Assembly: GCF_012933385.1 (NCBI RefSeq)
Contig: NZ_JABBPN010000010.1
Span: 62,001 to 126,000 of the forward strand
Reading direction: 5' to 3'
DNA: 64,000 bases
Source: Paenibacillus lemnae
GTDB taxonomy: Bacteria > Bacillota > Bacilli > Paenibacillales > Paenibacillaceae
Below, piece by piece: positions 18,084-29,186 of the stretch. Below the pieces are notes generated by a model that was not told where the DNA came from, made no database searches, and saw only the letters and a program-made list of their open reading frames with translations. The position numbers and the translations under genes are program-made. Numbering within the stretch: the stretch's first letter is position 1; each line of letters begins with the position of its first letter.

Positions 18084-19421
18084 ATGAAAAAAGCATTAAC
18101 AGCCATTCTATCGCTTAGTATGGTATTCAGCCTGATCGGCTGCTCCGGGTCGACTGCAGAGAATCCCGCAAATGGAGATACGCCGGGTCAAACCCCGGCT
18201 GCTGCATCAGGGGACAAGAAAGATCCGGTCAAACTGAGGGTCGCCTGGTGGGGAGGACAATCTAGGCATGACTACACACTTAAGGTAATTGAAATGTACC
18301 AGGACAAAAATCCTCATGTGACCATTGAACCGGAATATGCACCTTTTGATGATTACTGGAAAAAGCTCGCCCCTCAAGCAGCTGCTAACGGTCTGCCTGA
18401 TATTATTCAGATGGATATTTCCTATTTGAATCAGTATGCCAGCCGGAATCAGATCGCCGATCTGAAGCCATTCGTAGACAGCGGCAGCCTGAATCTGGAT
18501 GATGTTAGTGAAAACGCCGTTAAGGGCGGAGAGGTGAACGGCAAACTGGTAGCCATGACGCTAGGTACTAATGCCCTGCAGACGACATTTGATGTAGAAA
18601 CTATGAAACAGAACGGAATCGACATTCCCGGCAAAGAGTGGACGTGGGAAGATATGGACAAGCTGGGTGCCCAGGCCAAAGAAAAGGGATTTTTAATGGG
18701 CGGCTTTGCTTACCGGCATGACGTATTTTTCCCTTATTATTTGAGAACGATGGGTCAAAAGATGTACAGCGAAGACGGCAAATCGATCGGCTATGCCGAC
18801 GACCAAGCATTTATCGATTATTTCAACCGCTATCAAACATGGTATGACAACGGCTACATCCTCTCTCTGGACAAAGAAGCACAGAAAAAAGGCGTGGCTG
18901 AGGAAGATGATATTTATCTGGGGAACGCGATATCAGGCAATGGCTGGTCCAACCAGTTCCTGGCTGTCGCGAATCTGGTCACTGACCGTTCGCTGGAATT
19001 GAATCCGATGCCGGGCCCTGGACAAAAAGAAGGGTTGTTCCTGAAGCCTTCCATGTATTTCTCTGTTACAGAGTCTTCCAAAAACAAAGAAGAAGCCGCC
19101 AAGTTTATTGACTTCTTCATCAATGATGTAGAAGCAAACCAGCTCATCAAAGGGGAGCGCGGTGTGCCGGTATCCTCTAAGGTCAAAGAAGCCTTGAAAC
19201 CGGAATTGACGGAAAACGAAGCGAAGATCTTTGATTATGTGACATGGGCTGAAGAAAACAGCTCACCTGGAGACCCGCCGAACCCGATCGGCGCTGTAGA
19301 AATTGAAAAGCTTCTGAGAGATTACAGCGAACGAATTCTGTATAAGAAAGTGTCCATTGAACAGGCTGCTCCCGATTTTCGTAAAGAGGCAAATGCCATT
19401 CTGGCCCGAAGTCAAAAATAA
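18084..19421 (+). CDS. Sugar ABC transporter substrate-binding lipoprotein (YesO-like)
   Basis: 445 residues. A lipoprotein signal peptide ends in LIGC (Cys ~20), so the protein is tethered to the outer face of the membrane. The rest is a family-1 solute-binding fold (VKLRVAWWGGQSRHDYTLKVIEMYQ..., NGLPDIIQMD). It captures an oligosaccharide, by gene context an unsaturated rhamnogalacturonan fragment, and hands it to the two permeases that follow. GGGGAGG lies 7 nt before ATG 18084. The 138-bp gap after yesN has no clear terminator. Confidence 0.9.
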   Translation: MKKALTAILSLSMVFSLIGCSGSTAENPANGDTPGQTPAAASGDKKDPVKLRVAWWGGQSRHDYTLKVIEMYQDKNPHVTIEPEYAPFDDYWKKLAPQAAANGLPDIIQMDISYLNQYASRNQIADLKPFVDSGSLNLDDVSENAVKGGEVNGKLVAMTLGTNALQTTFDVETMKQNGIDIPGKEWTWEDMDKLGAQAKEKGFLMGGFAYRHDVFFPYYLRTMGQKMYSEDGKSIGYADDQAFIDYFNRYQTWYDNGYILSLDKEAQKKGVAEEDDIYLGNAISGNGWSNQFLAVANLVTDRSLELNPMPGPGQKEGLFLKPSMYFSVTESSKNKEEAAKFIDFFINDVEANQLIKGERGVPVSSKVKEALKPELTENEAKIFDYVTWAEENSSPGDPPNPIGAVEIEKLLRDYSERILYKKVSIEQAAPDFRKEANAILARSQK

Positions 19422-19463
19422 ATCGCGAAGCCGCTCCAATCTTAAGCTTAGGGGTTGACAATC

Positions 19464-20363
19464 ATGAACAAGCTTCGGGAGAACGAGCACCTGACCGGTT
19501 ACGTGTTTACCGCTCCTTTTGTTCTCGGGTTTCTTGTTTTTACGCTGTATCCGATTCTCTCTTCTCTTTATTATTCTTTTACTGACTACAATTTGTACGA
19601 GGCTCCGGGATGGCTCGGACTGGACAATTACCAGCGCATGTTTACAGAAGATGACAAAATCGCCAAGTCGATGCAGGTCACCTTTACCTATGTATTTGCC
19701 AGCGTTCCGCTCCGGCTTGTCTTCGCCCTGTTTGTTGCTATGATTCTCAACACAGCCACTCGAGCTACAGGTATTTACCGATCAGCGTTTTATTTACCTT
19801 CGCTGATCGGAGGCAGTGTGGCAGTAGCCATTATGTGGCAGCAGATCTTCGGTGACCAAGGCTTGCTCAATTCCGCCCTTTCTCTATTTGGCATTCATTC
19901 CACAACCTCATGGATTGGAAGCCCTAGTACGGCGCTTTGGACGCTGATTGCCTTGTCCATCTGGCAGTTCGGTTCCTCCATGATAATTTTTCTGGCCGGC
20001 TTAAAGAATATTCCCCGAGATTATTATGAAGCCGCCAGTGTGGATGGAGCTAATTCAGTGTACCGGTTCTTCAAAATTACACTGCCTATGCTCAGCCCGA
20101 TTATCCTGTTCAACCTGACGCTGCAGACGATTTCCGCATTTATGACCTTTACCCCGGCATATATCATTTCTCGAGGTGAAGGCGGTCCACTGGACCAGAC
20201 TCTGCTGTATTCCCTTTATCTATATCGTAAGGCCTTTTCCCACTTTGAGATGGGGTATGCCTCTGCGATGGCCTGGATTATGCTGCTGATTGTGGGTGTA
20301 CTGACACTGCTGATTTTCAAATCCTCTACCCGCTGGGTGCATTATGAGACGAAAGGAGACTAG
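19464..20363 (+). CDS. ABC transporter permease (YesP-like)
   Basis: 299 residues with six membrane segments and the permease EAA loop [23 protein letters not shown] (~190-212), which docks the ATPase. MalF-type subunit of the importer. ATG at 19464 has AGGGG about 9 nt upstream; a TTG three codons earlier is possible. The gene follows the binding protein by 42 bp and precedes the partner permease by 4 bp. Confidence 0.92.
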   Translation: MNKLRENEHLTGYVFTAPFVLGFLVFTLYPILSSLYYSFTDYNLYEAPGWLGLDNYQRMFTEDDKIAKSMQVTFTYVFASVPLRLVFALFVAMILNTATRATGIYRSAFYLPSLIGGSVAVAIMWQQIFGDQGLLNSALSLFGIHSTTSWIGSPSTALWTLIALSIWQFGSSMIIFLAGLKNIPRDYYEAASVDGANSVYRFFKITLPMLSPIILFNLTLQTISAFMTFTPAYIISRGEGGPLDQTLLYSLYLYRKAFSHFEMGYASAMAWIMLLIVGVLTLLIFKSSTRWVHYETKGD

Positions 20364-20367
20364 GCCT

Positions 20368-21207
20368 ATGCCGCTGCGAAAATCCTCACGCATGTTCTAC
20401 CATATTCTCGTCGGCGCTTTCGCCCTGCTCATGATGTATCCCATACTGTGGCTCGCTGCAAGCTCACTAAAGCCGAACAACGAAATTTTCACTACGGCAT
20501 ACAGCCTGATCCCCAGCCGGCTTGAGTTTGTGAACTACAAGACAGGCTGGAGAGGTTTCGCGGGAACGACATTCGGAACCTTCTTTACCAATTCATTCAT
20601 CATTGTTATCCTGTCCACCATCGGGGCCGTCATCTCTTCTGCGCTGGTTGCTTATGGTCTGGCTCGCACCCGTTTTTGGGGCCAGCGCTTCTGGTTTGTC
20701 TGCATGATGGCTACGATGATGCTGCCCCATGATGTGATTCTGGTTCCGCAGTATGTCATGTTTGCCAAGTTTGACTGGGTAGGTACATTTAAGCCGCTGA
20801 TTATACCGCACTTTTTCGGTACGCCATTCTTTATTTTTCTGATCATGCAGTTTATTCGTACCATTCCCAAAGAGCTGGATGAAGCCGCTAAAATTGACGG
20901 ATGCAGCAAGTACAGCATCTTTTACCGGGTTATTGTTCCGCTGATCGGTCCGGCTCTGATTACCTGCTCCATCTTCTCCTTCTACTGGAGATGGGACGAC
21001 TTTATCAATCCGCTGATCTTTCTGAACAACCCGGAGAAATTCCCCGTCTCTCTGGCCCTGAAGCTCTTCCTAGACGGGGAATCCTTAAATAACTGGGGCG
21101 GTATGTTCGCGATGGCTACGCTATCTCTTCTGCCTGTGGTCGTTGTATTCTTTATTTTCCAAAAATATATCGTGGAAGGAATCAGCACCACAGGATTGAA
21201 AGGTTAA
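20368..21207 (+). CDS. ABC transporter permease (YesQ-like)
   Basis: 279 residues with six membrane segments and the EAA loop [23 protein letters not shown]; MalG-type partner of the preceding permease. AAGGAG lies 9 nt before ATG 20368, within the end of the previous gene. No ATPase gene follows. Its stop codon overlaps the stop of the convergent lyase gene: both use the palindromic TTAA at 21204-21207, leaving no room for an intergenic terminator. Confidence 0.92.
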   Translation: MPLRKSSRMFYHILVGAFALLMMYPILWLAASSLKPNNEIFTTAYSLIPSRLEFVNYKTGWRGFAGTTFGTFFTNSFIIVILSTIGAVISSALVAYGLARTRFWGQRFWFVCMMATMMLPHDVILVPQYVMFAKFDWVGTFKPLIIPHFFGTPFFIFLIMQFIRTIPKELDEAAKIDGCSKYSIFYRVIVPLIGPALITCSIFSFYWRWDDFINPLIFLNNPEKFPVSLALKLFLDGESLNNWGGMFAMATLSLLPVVVVFFIFQKYIVEGISTTGLKG

Positions 21208-23816
21208 CACTTAGCAGCCTGTCCTGCAGATGGTTCTGTCTCCGGCAGGGCATCGCCAATCAGTTCCAGACTGATGATAGCATTCAAAGACCACTGCGAT
21301 GCTTCATTCGTATTCATCCATTCGAACTCCTGCATTTCCCGGACATAGGTAACGGCAGCAGCATCATGCTGCAGATCCGTGTAAGCAAAGTGATGTGTCA
21401 GCAGTGTCGACCAGACCAGATCTGCTGTCCGCTTATCTTTCCGGTACCAGGCACCATATGCTGCCAGCGCCAGAGTCAGCAGCGGATGCTCAAACCGCTC
21501 CGTGCGGATGACTCCGCCTGTAATCTGGTCCTTCTCTTCTTGGGATAGATTGTAGAATACCCCGAAATCCGCCATCATTTCATCCCACTGCGGATCCTTC
21601 AACAGAGCCGACAGCTCAAACCACACCTGTGGGGCGCCCATACAAAGTGCTAAATGCCTGCCCCAGTTGTCGTCACCCATAGAACTCAAGATACCGGTTT
21701 CGGGATCATATCCATATGTAGGTCCCGAGATTAAACCAAAGTTCGCCTGTTTGATACATTGAATACCGGTCATCAGCTTGTCGCGATAAAACTTATCCTC
21801 ATGCCGCTCCCACCGGGTCATCCAGTTTGAGCTGAATGCGGCCCAATCCGGCCCAACCCGGATGTGAGTCGGGTGTTCATCTTTGGGGAAATATGCCCGC
21901 ATGGGGTCTAAATGGACCGTCGCATAGTCAGCATCTTTCTCATCATCCATCATATCTCCGATCCGCTCGTCACCGGTTAAATAATAATAGTAACGATGCA
22001 GGCCAGCCATGGCTATTCGCGCTTCCTTGCACCCACAGCCCCAATGGACGACATTATGCCGGGATCCGAGCATCGCATATTCTCCCAGATGATAGACGTC
22101 CACCTCACTGGTGTGACGTGTCATTGCCTCAGCCATTCGGAAGATATCCTCCCTGCCGGTCCGGATAAACATGAGCCACAGCCACATATTCGGCACCAGC
22201 TCTGTATTCTGCCAGGCGCAGCCTCCGAGGTCATAATTCCAGACATGACGCGCCGGGTCATAACTGTGCATAAAATCACCGTAATCCCAGAAGCCATACC
22301 ATCTTCGCTGCTCCACCTCTCTTTGATAAAAGGCGATAATTCCGTCCAGCTTATCCTCCACATTGGCTTTGGCAGGTGTTGTACGGTCAGGCAGACTCCA
22401 TATGCCAAAAGCACCTTGTGACCGCAAATACGCTGGCTCACACATGAGCTGAGGAGGTGATTCGTTGTACCTCGCATAGGCTTCAAGCTCCTGCGATGAT
22501 GGAGCAGCATCCCGGCACCAGATCATCAGCTCGTTCGTATTCCCAACACCGTAAGCGGTTGCACGAAACTCTTCTGCACCTTCATAAGATGACTCGACAT
22601 GAGTTTCCGTATCATAGTGGCGCATATCCATTGCCCCTGCATCCGGAGACCAGAACCAGGCTGTAAGCTGTGCTTCATCCTCAGTCATATCCTGCGCTTC
22701 CATTCCGGAAGGATGCTTCTGCCAGAAGTCACGCATTCCCAGCACTAGGCCGCCCCCGGAGCCTCCAACATAAGCCACCCCCCGTGCTCTGCGGCCTTCG
22801 GCAGCTTTAACCCAGCTGCAGCCGGCCTGCGTACGCTTGGCCATCTTATAATGATCTGCAGAGAGCTGTGATACCTTGAATTGATCCCAGCGCGCCGAAT
22901 CATCCAGAATGCCCTTGAAATAATCATCGTCCATCTCTTCATCCGTCAGTGTTTCTCCATCAAGCTGACGCTTAAAGAGCTCCAGATATTTCCCTTTGGT
23001 CCGCCGCGAATGAAGTGTTTTGGGAGACTCGCTCAAGAAGCCGCTGTCGCCGGCAAACCGGACATGACGGTTATACAGTCTGCCCTGCATCGGGATACGA
23101 AATGATATTCCAAGCCCCTTTACAAAATCATGTTCTGCATTGCCGTCATAAACAAAGGTGTGCACGATGCGGATGGACTCCAGTCCCGCATAGGCATACA
23201 TTCGCAGTGAGAATGGCAGCCAGCTTTCGTCTACGTCCACGGCACGGTGGCTGCCAGTCAGTTTAACAACGGCACGAACAGGTCCTTCCTGTTCCACTTT
23301 AACTTCGGAAATACGGGATTGATATCTTTCTTCCCGAATGATGGTTGAACCGGTCTGTTCGTTTACCGTTTCCTTGATTGCAATCAGTTCACTGCCGGTA
23401 CACAAAGTAACACCGTTACGGGTCATGCTGGAGATGATGCTATTGCCTGTTTTGGATATCTGCAGCAAGATTGCACCTGTATCAATGACAATGTCATCAT
23501 TGGTCTCTCGTACCGTTAGCGGCGAAAACGATGCAGACTGTTCGGCATCCCGCTTCCCCACCATCAAAGTGCAGTCCTGTGGAGGTTCCGTTAAAAAAGC
23601 GGCCGCATGCCCCGTCCATTTCACACTGCCATCGGGCCAGTAGGCAGCCGGCCAGCTCTGAAGCGGGACGGCTGCTTTTGATGCACCGGCGATCAGCGAT
23701 AAGGCATCCTCTCTTGAAAGCTGACCTTCCTTCCACGGAATTCCCCATGTCACTCCGGCCGAAGGCGGATGGTCTTCACTTAACCAATGCAGCTTCACTT
23801 CTGTGCTGTTCATCAT
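21204..23816 (-). CDS. PL26/YetA-type exo-rhamnogalacturonan lyase
   Basis: 870 residues, matching my recollection of the PcRGLX/YetA family: N-terminal beta domain ([19 protein letters not shown]), middle domain with FAGDSGFL and [22 protein letters not shown], then an alpha-rich barrel with [27 protein letters not shown] and [30 protein letters not shown]26 enzymes release residues from the rhamnogalacturonan I backbone. There is no signal peptide, so it acts in the cytoplasm on imported oligomers. AGAGGAG lies just upstream of two Met codons; 23816 or 23813 may be used. Confidence 0.88.
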   Translation of the reverse strand: MMNSTEVKLHWLSEDHPPSAGVTWGIPWKEGQLSREDALSLIAGASKAAVPLQSWPAAYWPDGSVKWTGHAAAFLTEPPQDCTLMVGKRDAEQSASFSPLTVRETNDDIVIDTGAILLQISKTGNSIISSMTRNGVTLCTGSELIAIKETVNEQTGSTIIREERYQSRISEVKVEQEGPVRAVVKLTGSHRAVDVDESWLPFSLRMYAYAGLESIRIVHTFVYDGNAEHDFVKGLGISFRIPMQGRLYNRHVRFAGDSGFLSESPKTLHSRRTKGKYLELFKRQLDGETLTDEEMDDDYFKGILDDSARWDQFKVSQLSADHYKMAKRTQAGCSWVKAAEGRRARGVAYVGGSGGGLVLGMRDFWQKHPSGMEAQDMTEDEAQLTAWFWSPDAGAMDMRHYDTETHVESSYEGAEEFRATAYGVGNTNELMIWCRDAAPSSQELEAYARYNESPPQLMCEPAYLRSQGAFGIWSLPDRTTPAKANVEDKLDGIIAFYQREVEQRRWYGFWDYGDFMHSYDPARHVWNYDLGGCAWQNTELVPNMWLWLMFIRTGREDIFRMAEAMTRHTSEVDVYHLGEYAMLGSRHNVVHWGCGCKEARIAMAGLHRYYYYLTGDERIGDMMDDEKDADYATVHLDPMRAYFPKDEHPTHIRVGPDWAAFSSNWMTRWERHEDKFYRDKLMTGIQCIKQANFGLISGPTYGYDPETGILSSMGDDNWGRHLALCMGAPQVWFELSALLKDPQWDEMMADFGVFYNLSQEEKDQITGGVIRTERFEHPLLTLALAAYGAWYRKDKRTADLVWSTLLTHHFAYTDLQHDAAAVTYVREMQEFEWMNTNEASQWSLNAIISLELIGDALPETEPSAGQAAKC

Positions 23817-23966
23817 CTCATCTCCTCTTGGTCTTCCAATTTGAATGATCGTTGTTTAGTGTAAAGAGAGTCCGGTTTACAGGCAATAATACGATCTTGG
23901 AAGCGAAAGATTTGGCTGATTTGTACGATTTCTCACTCCTTGCACTTTTTTGTTGATCTATTATGT

Positions 23967-26324
23967 TCATTCAGTTCGGCTGAGTTCCCGGTAGCGGGTA
24001 GGCGTCATTCCCTCAAGCTTTTTGAATATCCGGTTAAAATAGCTGTGCTGATAACCCACCTGTTCGGCTACTGTATTAATCTTCAGTTCCGAATCACGCA
24101 GCAGCTCTTTAGCTCTTTCAACACGCAGCTCGGTTAAATAATCGATGAAATTTTTCCCGGTCACTCGTTTGAATGACTTGCTCAGAAAAAAGGGATTTGT
24201 TCCGATATGGTCCGCGCAGTTGTCGAGCGAAATGTCATGCATAAAGTTGTTTTGCATAAAGATCATCGACTGTTCAATGACTCGTTTAACCTGACAGTCC
24301 GATCTGCTGCTCAGTTCCCTCATGAATGGAGTAATCACCCTCTCTTGAAACCAGTCCCGGACCGCTGCCGGCTCCTTAATCTGTGAAAGCTGTTCGTATA
24401 GATTAGCACCTTGAAATAAACGGCTTGGCTGAATGCCTGAAACCAGCATCGTATGCTGAACCGCTCCCAGGAGATGAAGCATTCCCTGCTGCACATCAAT
24501 GGCTTTAGCTCCCTTAACAGAGAGCGCTTTTTGAAAATCACTGAGCAGGTCCCGGGCATCCTGCTCTTGTCCGGTCCGAAGTGCTTGCAAGAATTCCCGT
24601 TCCAGCGTAAAAGGATACTGCGGGCCAGAGGTTTCATCATAGTCCAGCTTCTCCATCTCAATGAACTGGTTATCATTATGATAATTGCGGAAGCTTGCCG
24701 CATTCTTGACTTCCTCAAAAGCAAGCGGAATGTCGCTGATACGGGTCATCACGCGGCTGACAGCTAATGTAACCCGCATATTTAACAGCTTGTTCACCTT
24801 CTGTGCCAGCTCTTCACTGAACTGGTGGACCATTTCTGAAGTGGACTGCCCCTGCGGCATAAACAAGAGCAAACATGAACCAAGATCGTGAAAATTAATC
24901 GTGCTGCTCTGCTCAAAGTAATCCTTCGCCAACTCTTCAATCATATTGACTGAGGCAAAGGTGACAAGGCCTTCATCACCAAACTTGAATTTCCCCTCCA
25001 AACTGTCAATTCCCGTCAACTGAACATAAAGCACGAGAAACTGCTTTTCCTGCACCTGCCATGTATAACGCTCCATTCTTTGACACAGATCATCCTCTGA
25101 ATAGGCGTACAAATAACCCTGCAGCAGCTGATGCAGAAAGCTTTCCCGCACGTAGGGCAGCTGCTCCAGCAGGCTGGCGTTCAGTTCGCTGCTTTCCCTG
25201 CTCAAATGTCTGCACTGACGCTCAATCAAGGCGAATTCATTCTCACGTTCAGCTCCGTACAAGGCTGCAGCCGGAATCAACTCCTTCATTAATCGTTTGA
25301 CTGGCGAATACATCCTTCTTGAAGCGAACCATGCAAGAAACACCGCAAGCAGTAACGCGATCAAACTGACCATTAATATGACTTTGGAGATCAATATGAC
25401 AGGCGCTGTAATATTCGTAATCGGGGAAGCAGATACGTACAGCCAGTTATCCATGATGCGCGCAAAGTTACCATAGGTAACAGCATAGGTTTTGTCATTC
25501 CAGTTGAAAAGAAATGATCCTTTCCCGCTTCTGCCCATCTCGACTTTCTCACGGACTGCTGTTACAAATGGTGAATCAGCAGCATGTCCATTGGCGGAGA
25601 TGTACATGCCGTTGTTCCCGTCCATAAGAAAATTTTCGCCATTCTCGTAGGGTGTGATGGTCCGCAGTGCTTCGGCAACCTGTTCATTGTCCAGCCGGAC
25701 AACCAGAGCTCCGAATGGCTGCTGAATCCCCCCTGGAATATGGTGAACAAACGTTAACTCCCGTTTCCCAGGATTCGCTGGATCGAGCGCCAGCTGTGTC
25801 CAGTAGGTTGTTTTTTCAGTGTCGATCAGTGAATCATAGAGAGCTGCGGCAGCTTGGTCATTTACAGTGGAATACTCCGGATAAAATAACTTTGGCTTCT
25901 CCCCGCTCTCCTCGCCCCCCTTCAAATAGAGACTGACATTATGAATCATTGTGTTGGAGCCCTGCATCACAAGCAGGGTATTGGTAATTTCCCGCGTTTT
26001 TTCAAATTCGCGTGTGAAATCCAGGCCGTAGAGAGAGTAATCAAAACGGGTATCAAAAGCCCAATGCGCCAGCATCATCTCGAGATTGGACAACTGCTTA
26101 TCCATATTCATCGAACGCTGCTCAATCTGATTATTGTGAAGCTGAAGCAGTTCACTCTCCAGTTCTCCTCCCGCCATGTAATAAACGATAATGCCGGTAA
26201 TAATTCCAGGTATCCCCGCAACGAACAAGAACATCATCAAGCTTTTTCTATAGAAGCTTCCAGATCCACTGAAAAAACGGGCTATCATTGACTTCCCACC
26301 ATTCATCGTCAGCTCACCAACCAT
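23967..26324 (-). CDS. Membrane-bound AraC-family regulator (YesS/YtdP-like)
   Basis: 785 residues: TM1 (~29-50), outer sensor region to ~300 (dCache-like, containing LSNLEMMLAHWAFD and YVSASPITN), TM2 (~315-340), a cytoplasmic region, and a C-terminal AraC domain with HDISLDNCADHIGTNPFFLSKSFKRVTGKNF and VAEQVGYQHSYFNRIFKKLEGMTPTRYRE. It fuses sensing and DNA binding in one chain, unlike the nearby YesM/YesN pair. Later Met codons at 26306 and 26288 both have better ribosome sites (GGTGAG, GGTGGG) than 26324. Likely controls the lyase and/or the LplBCA importer. Confidence 0.9.
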   Translation of the reverse strand: MVGELTMNGGKSMIARFFSGSGSFYRKSLMMFLFVAGIPGIITGIIVYYMAGGELESELLQLHNNQIEQRSMNMDKQLSNLEMMLAHWAFDTRFDYSLYGLDFTREFEKTREITNTLLVMQGSNTMIHNVSLYLKGGEESGEKPKLFYPEYSTVNDQAAAALYDSLIDTEKTTYWTQLALDPANPGKRELTFVHHIPGGIQQPFGALVVRLDNEQVAEALRTITPYENGENFLMDGNNGMYISANGHAADSPFVTAVREKVEMGRSGKGSFLFNWNDKTYAVTYGNFARIMDNWLYVSASPITNITAPVILISKVILMVSLIALLLAVFLAWFASRRMYSPVKRLMKELIPAAALYGAERENEFALIERQCRHLSRESSELNASLLEQLPYVRESFLHQLLQGYLYAYSEDDLCQRMERYTWQVQEKQFLVLYVQLTGIDSLEGKFKFGDEGLVTFASVNMIEELAKDYFEQSSTINFHDLGSCLLLFMPQGQSTSEMVHQFSEELAQKVNKLLNMRVTLAVSRVMTRISDIPLAFEEVKNAASFRNYHNDNQFIEMEKLDYDETSGPQYPFTLEREFLQALRTGQEQDARDLLSDFQKALSVKGAKAIDVQQGMLHLLGAVQHTMLVSGIQPSRLFQGANLYEQLSQIKEPAAVRDWFQERVITPFMRELSSRSDCQVKRVIEQSMIFMQNNFMHDISLDNCADHIGTNPFFLSKSFKRVTGKNFIDYLTELRVERAKELLRDSELKINTVAEQVGYQHSYFNRIFKKLEGMTPTRYRELSRTE

Positions 26325-26378
26325 ATTCTTAGATTTGTCCGGTCTGCTGCCAAAGAATCATCTCTGCATCCATACTTA

Positions 26379-26392
26379 TGTAAGCGTATTCA
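26379..26392. promoter_or_regulatory. cre-like box upstream of the YesS-like gene
   Basis: TGTAAGCGTATTCA matches the cre consensus at 13 of 14 positions, 55 bp before the regulator's start. No good promoter core was identified around it. Confidence 0.5.
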
Positions 26393-26496
26393 AATATGAA
26401 GAATAAAAAACCCTGCTTCTGAAATAATCATAGTGGGCACTATCAGAGAAAGCCAGCAGGAATTCAGATTACATTGTTTAAAAATCAGTACAGCAT

Positions 26497-26523
26497 AAAA
26501 AAGAGGCACACAGCCTCTTTTTT
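26497..26523 (-). terminator. Terminator of the lplBCA-like operon
   Basis: 11-bp stem AAAAAAGAGGC/GCCTCTTTTTT, 20 bp after the stop of the binding-protein gene, T-run on the minus strand. Confidence 0.93.
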
Positions 26524-26543
26524 ATTGGGGATCGACAAAGGGT

Positions 26544-28145
26544 TTATGATTTCGATGCGCTGTACAGCTCATTGATTTCTTTGACATAATCGTCGCCGCC
26601 GGATTTCTTCCACAATTCAATAGCGTCACGCCAGCCCTGCTCATCAATTTGACCGAAGATAAATTTGATTCGCGCGTCGTTAATTATGTTCCCGAGCTGC
26701 TGTCCTTTTTGCGAATATACCTCTGAAATAAATGGTTCAGCCGGATTCGCCACAATCGTATCCCGGTTTTGGATCTGCACCTCGGTCTGCTTTAAGCGGA
26801 GCGGAGTCTGGGCAACCTGAAGTCCCCTGGTTTCCGGAATATAAGGAATCATTTGATTCAAGCCTTCCACCTCAGATTCAAGGAGAACGGTATCGGTGCT
26901 TCTTTCCAGTGTCTGGTCATCGATCTTCGTATAATGGGCTCCTTCAAGTCCGTAACCATTCAGGGTTTGCAGTTCCGGTTCATTCAGCTGGTCAAGGAAT
27001 TTCAGAACACGATCAAGTTCCTCTTCTGTCTTAACGCTTGACTTGGGAATCGCCAGTAGACCGGCAAAACCGGAAGTTGGCAGTGTATGGATTTGTCCAT
27101 CAGGACCTGTCACAGCGCCGAAGACATCCATATAGTGCTCCCTTGAATCTTCTTTGCCTGCTTCCGCAAGAGATGCTTTAATTTTATCGTCAGCCCGGGC
27201 GGCTCCGTCCACGACGTCAATGATTACACCGGCCTGCCCATTAGCGATCGGATCAATCCACTTGGCGGAATCCATTACAGCAAAGTCCTGGTTGACGAGT
27301 TTTTCATCGTAAAGTTTCTTCATAAACTTGAGCGTTTCGAAATATTCATCGTACTGGAAGTCCGGTACAAGCTTGCCGTCCTGCTCTCCCCATGTGTTTG
27401 GAGCACCGAACCACAGCTTGATTTGATCAAAGCCAGAACCCCATCCTGGCGCCCATTTCACCATGACGAGACCGTAGGTATCATCTTTACCGTTGCCATC
27501 CGGATCCTGTTCTTTAAAGGCCTTCAGCATATTGTAGAAATCATCAATCGTCTTTGGCTGCGAGAGTCCGACCTTTTCAAGCCAATCCTGACGGTAGTAT
27601 ACACCGTTACGCCCAAGCTCCCGCCCCCGGTAGATGCCATAGGTCTTGCCGTTGATGGAAGAGTTGTTCAGAATGACTTCGTTAGCCTGGCTGAGGTTCG
27701 GATAGTTTTTCAGTTTATCCGTCAAATCCCAGAATGCGCCCGATTTCACGGCACTAACAAAGCTGGGTCCTTTTGCATCTGGCACATAGATGATTTTCGG
27801 CAGATTTCCGGATGCCAGTGTGATATTAAACTTATCCGGATACGAAGCATTGGGTACCCATTCGAAATGGATATCTGTGTTCGTCAATTTTTCCAGTTCG
27901 GCCGCGACAGGGCTGTCATCCTTCGGGTAATTCGTTTTAAAGATCGGCAGCATGATATTCAGCTTCAAAGGTTCCTGCGAACCGCCAGCAGATTCTGCAG
28001 CAGGAGGAGAGACCGGTGTTTCGGTCGCTGCTTTCTCTCCCCCGCCGCTGCTGCCGGAAGAGCAGCCCGCCAGGGACATCGCACAGATCGTGCTCAGAAT
28101 AACTAACGTGGACATGCGTTTGACTTTCTTTGTTTTTCTCTTCAT
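26544..28145 (-). CDS. ABC transporter substrate-binding lipoprotein (LplA-like)
   Basis: 533 residues with lipobox SLAGC (Cys ~27) and a Ser/Gly/Pro-rich linker, then a large family-1 binding fold (LNIMLPIFKTNYPKDD, ASGNLPKIIYVPDAKG). It carries a calcium-loop-like DPDGNGKDDTYG near residue 218, usual for LplA/AlgQ-type proteins that bind long oligosaccharides. It is the last gene of its operon, after the two permeases and a 134-bp gap that may let it be made in excess. AGGAGGC lies before ATG. Confidence 0.9.
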   Translation of the reverse strand: MKRKTKKVKRMSTLVILSTICAMSLAGCSSGSSGGGEKAATETPVSPPAAESAGGSQEPLKLNIMLPIFKTNYPKDDSPVAAELEKLTNTDIHFEWVPNASYPDKFNITLASGNLPKIIYVPDAKGPSFVSAVKSGAFWDLTDKLKNYPNLSQANEVILNNSSINGKTYGIYRGRELGRNGVYYRQDWLEKVGLSQPKTIDDFYNMLKAFKEQDPDGNGKDDTYGLVMVKWAPGWGSGFDQIKLWFGAPNTWGEQDGKLVPDFQYDEYFETLKFMKKLYDEKLVNQDFAVMDSAKWIDPIANGQAGVIIDVVDGAARADDKIKASLAEAGKEDSREHYMDVFGAVTGPDGQIHTLPTSGFAGLLAIPKSSVKTEEELDRVLKFLDQLNEPELQTLNGYGLEGAHYTKIDDQTLERSTDTVLLESEVEGLNQMIPYIPETRGLQVAQTPLRLKQTEVQIQNRDTIVANPAEPFISEVYSQKGQQLGNIINDARIKFIFGQIDEQGWRDAIELWKKSGGDDYVKEINELYSASKS

Positions 28146-28279
28146 TCAATATGCCTCCTTTTAAATTGTTCAAGCTTATTGCATAACCGCACGCGTTCGA
28201 TGAAAGAGATGAAATATCTGATATGTAAGCTGACCGCGGCGAGGATACACCAGGAATGCGCTTTTCCAAAATCGGACGT

Positions 28280-29173
28280 TTACCCTTTAACCGATCCCAG
28301 CAGGACGCCTTTGGCAAAATGCTTTTGAAGGAACGGGTACACGCATAAAATCGGAATGGTTCCTACCACGATGACCGCCATTTTAATCGATTGATCCGGC
28401 GGCTTAACAAAATTGGGATCCATGGAGTTCAAATCCCCCGCTGCTGCCTGGGACAGCAGAACAATCTGGCGCAGCATCACCTGCAGCGGCCATTTCTCAG
28501 GATTGTTGATATACAGTAGTGAGGCAAAGAAATCATTCCAGTGTCCGACCGCGTAGAACAATGTGAAGGTAGCAATGACTGGCATAGACAGCGGCAGTAC
28601 AATCCGGCCAAGCAGGCCTATTTCTGAACAGCCGTCTATTCGGCCAGCTTCTTCGATCTCAATAGGAATTTCTTGAAAGAAGTTTTTGACAATAATCAGG
28701 TTGAATGCGCTGATCGCGCCGGGAAGCATGAGCGCCCAGAGCGAATCCAGAAGATGAAGTTCTTTGACAACCAGATAGGTCGGAATCATCCCCCCACCAA
28801 ACAGCATGGAGAAAATGACGAGATTCAGTACGAGATTTCGGCCGTACAATCCTCTTTTGGCTAAAGCATAAGCCATCGTGAGCGTGAAAAACAGATTGAC
28901 CAATGTACCGATCACCGTCACATAAAGGGAAATGCCGATACTTCTCACAATCGTGTCTGTTGAAAAGATAAATTCATAGGCATTTAATGTGAATGATTTT
29001 GGAATAAAGAACACTGCTCTGGAGGTCAGTTCCGCATCCGAGGCAAAAGAACCTGCGATGACATAGACGAATGGCAGCACGGCAGCCAGTCCGAATAATG
29101 TAAGCACAATATAGTTTATTGTATCGAAGGTCATACCGGCCGGTGTTCTATATGTTTTGGCCATGAATCGCAT
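28280..29173 (-). CDS. ABC transporter permease (LplC-like)
   Basis: 297 residues, six membrane segments, EAA loop IEEAGRIDGCSEIGLLGRIVLPL. The FxxxMFGGGMIPTYLVVK stretch is typical of LplC/YtcP permeases. A second Met at 29164 has AAGGGG at a better distance than the first at 29173, so the protein may be three residues shorter. Gap to lplB is 13 bp. Confidence 0.92.
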   Translation of the reverse strand: MRFMAKTYRTPAGMTFDTINYIVLTLFGLAAVLPFVYVIAGSFASDAELTSRAVFFIPKSFTLNAYEFIFSTDTIVRSIGISLYVTVIGTLVNLFFTLTMAYALAKRGLYGRNLVLNLVIFSMLFGGGMIPTYLVVKELHLLDSLWALMLPGAISAFNLIIVKNFFQEIPIEIEEAGRIDGCSEIGLLGRIVLPLSMPVIATFTLFYAVGHWNDFFASLLYINNPEKWPLQVMLRQIVLLSQAAAGDLNSMDPNFVKPPDQSIKMAVIVVGTIPILCVYPFLQKHFAKGVLLGSVKG

Positions 29174-29186
29174 CCCCTTTCCTTCA

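Noticed and set aside
27423..28106. 227-codon plus-strand ORF opposite the LplA-like gene
   Set aside because: Shadow frame; the minus strand has a lipobox and full binding-protein sequence.
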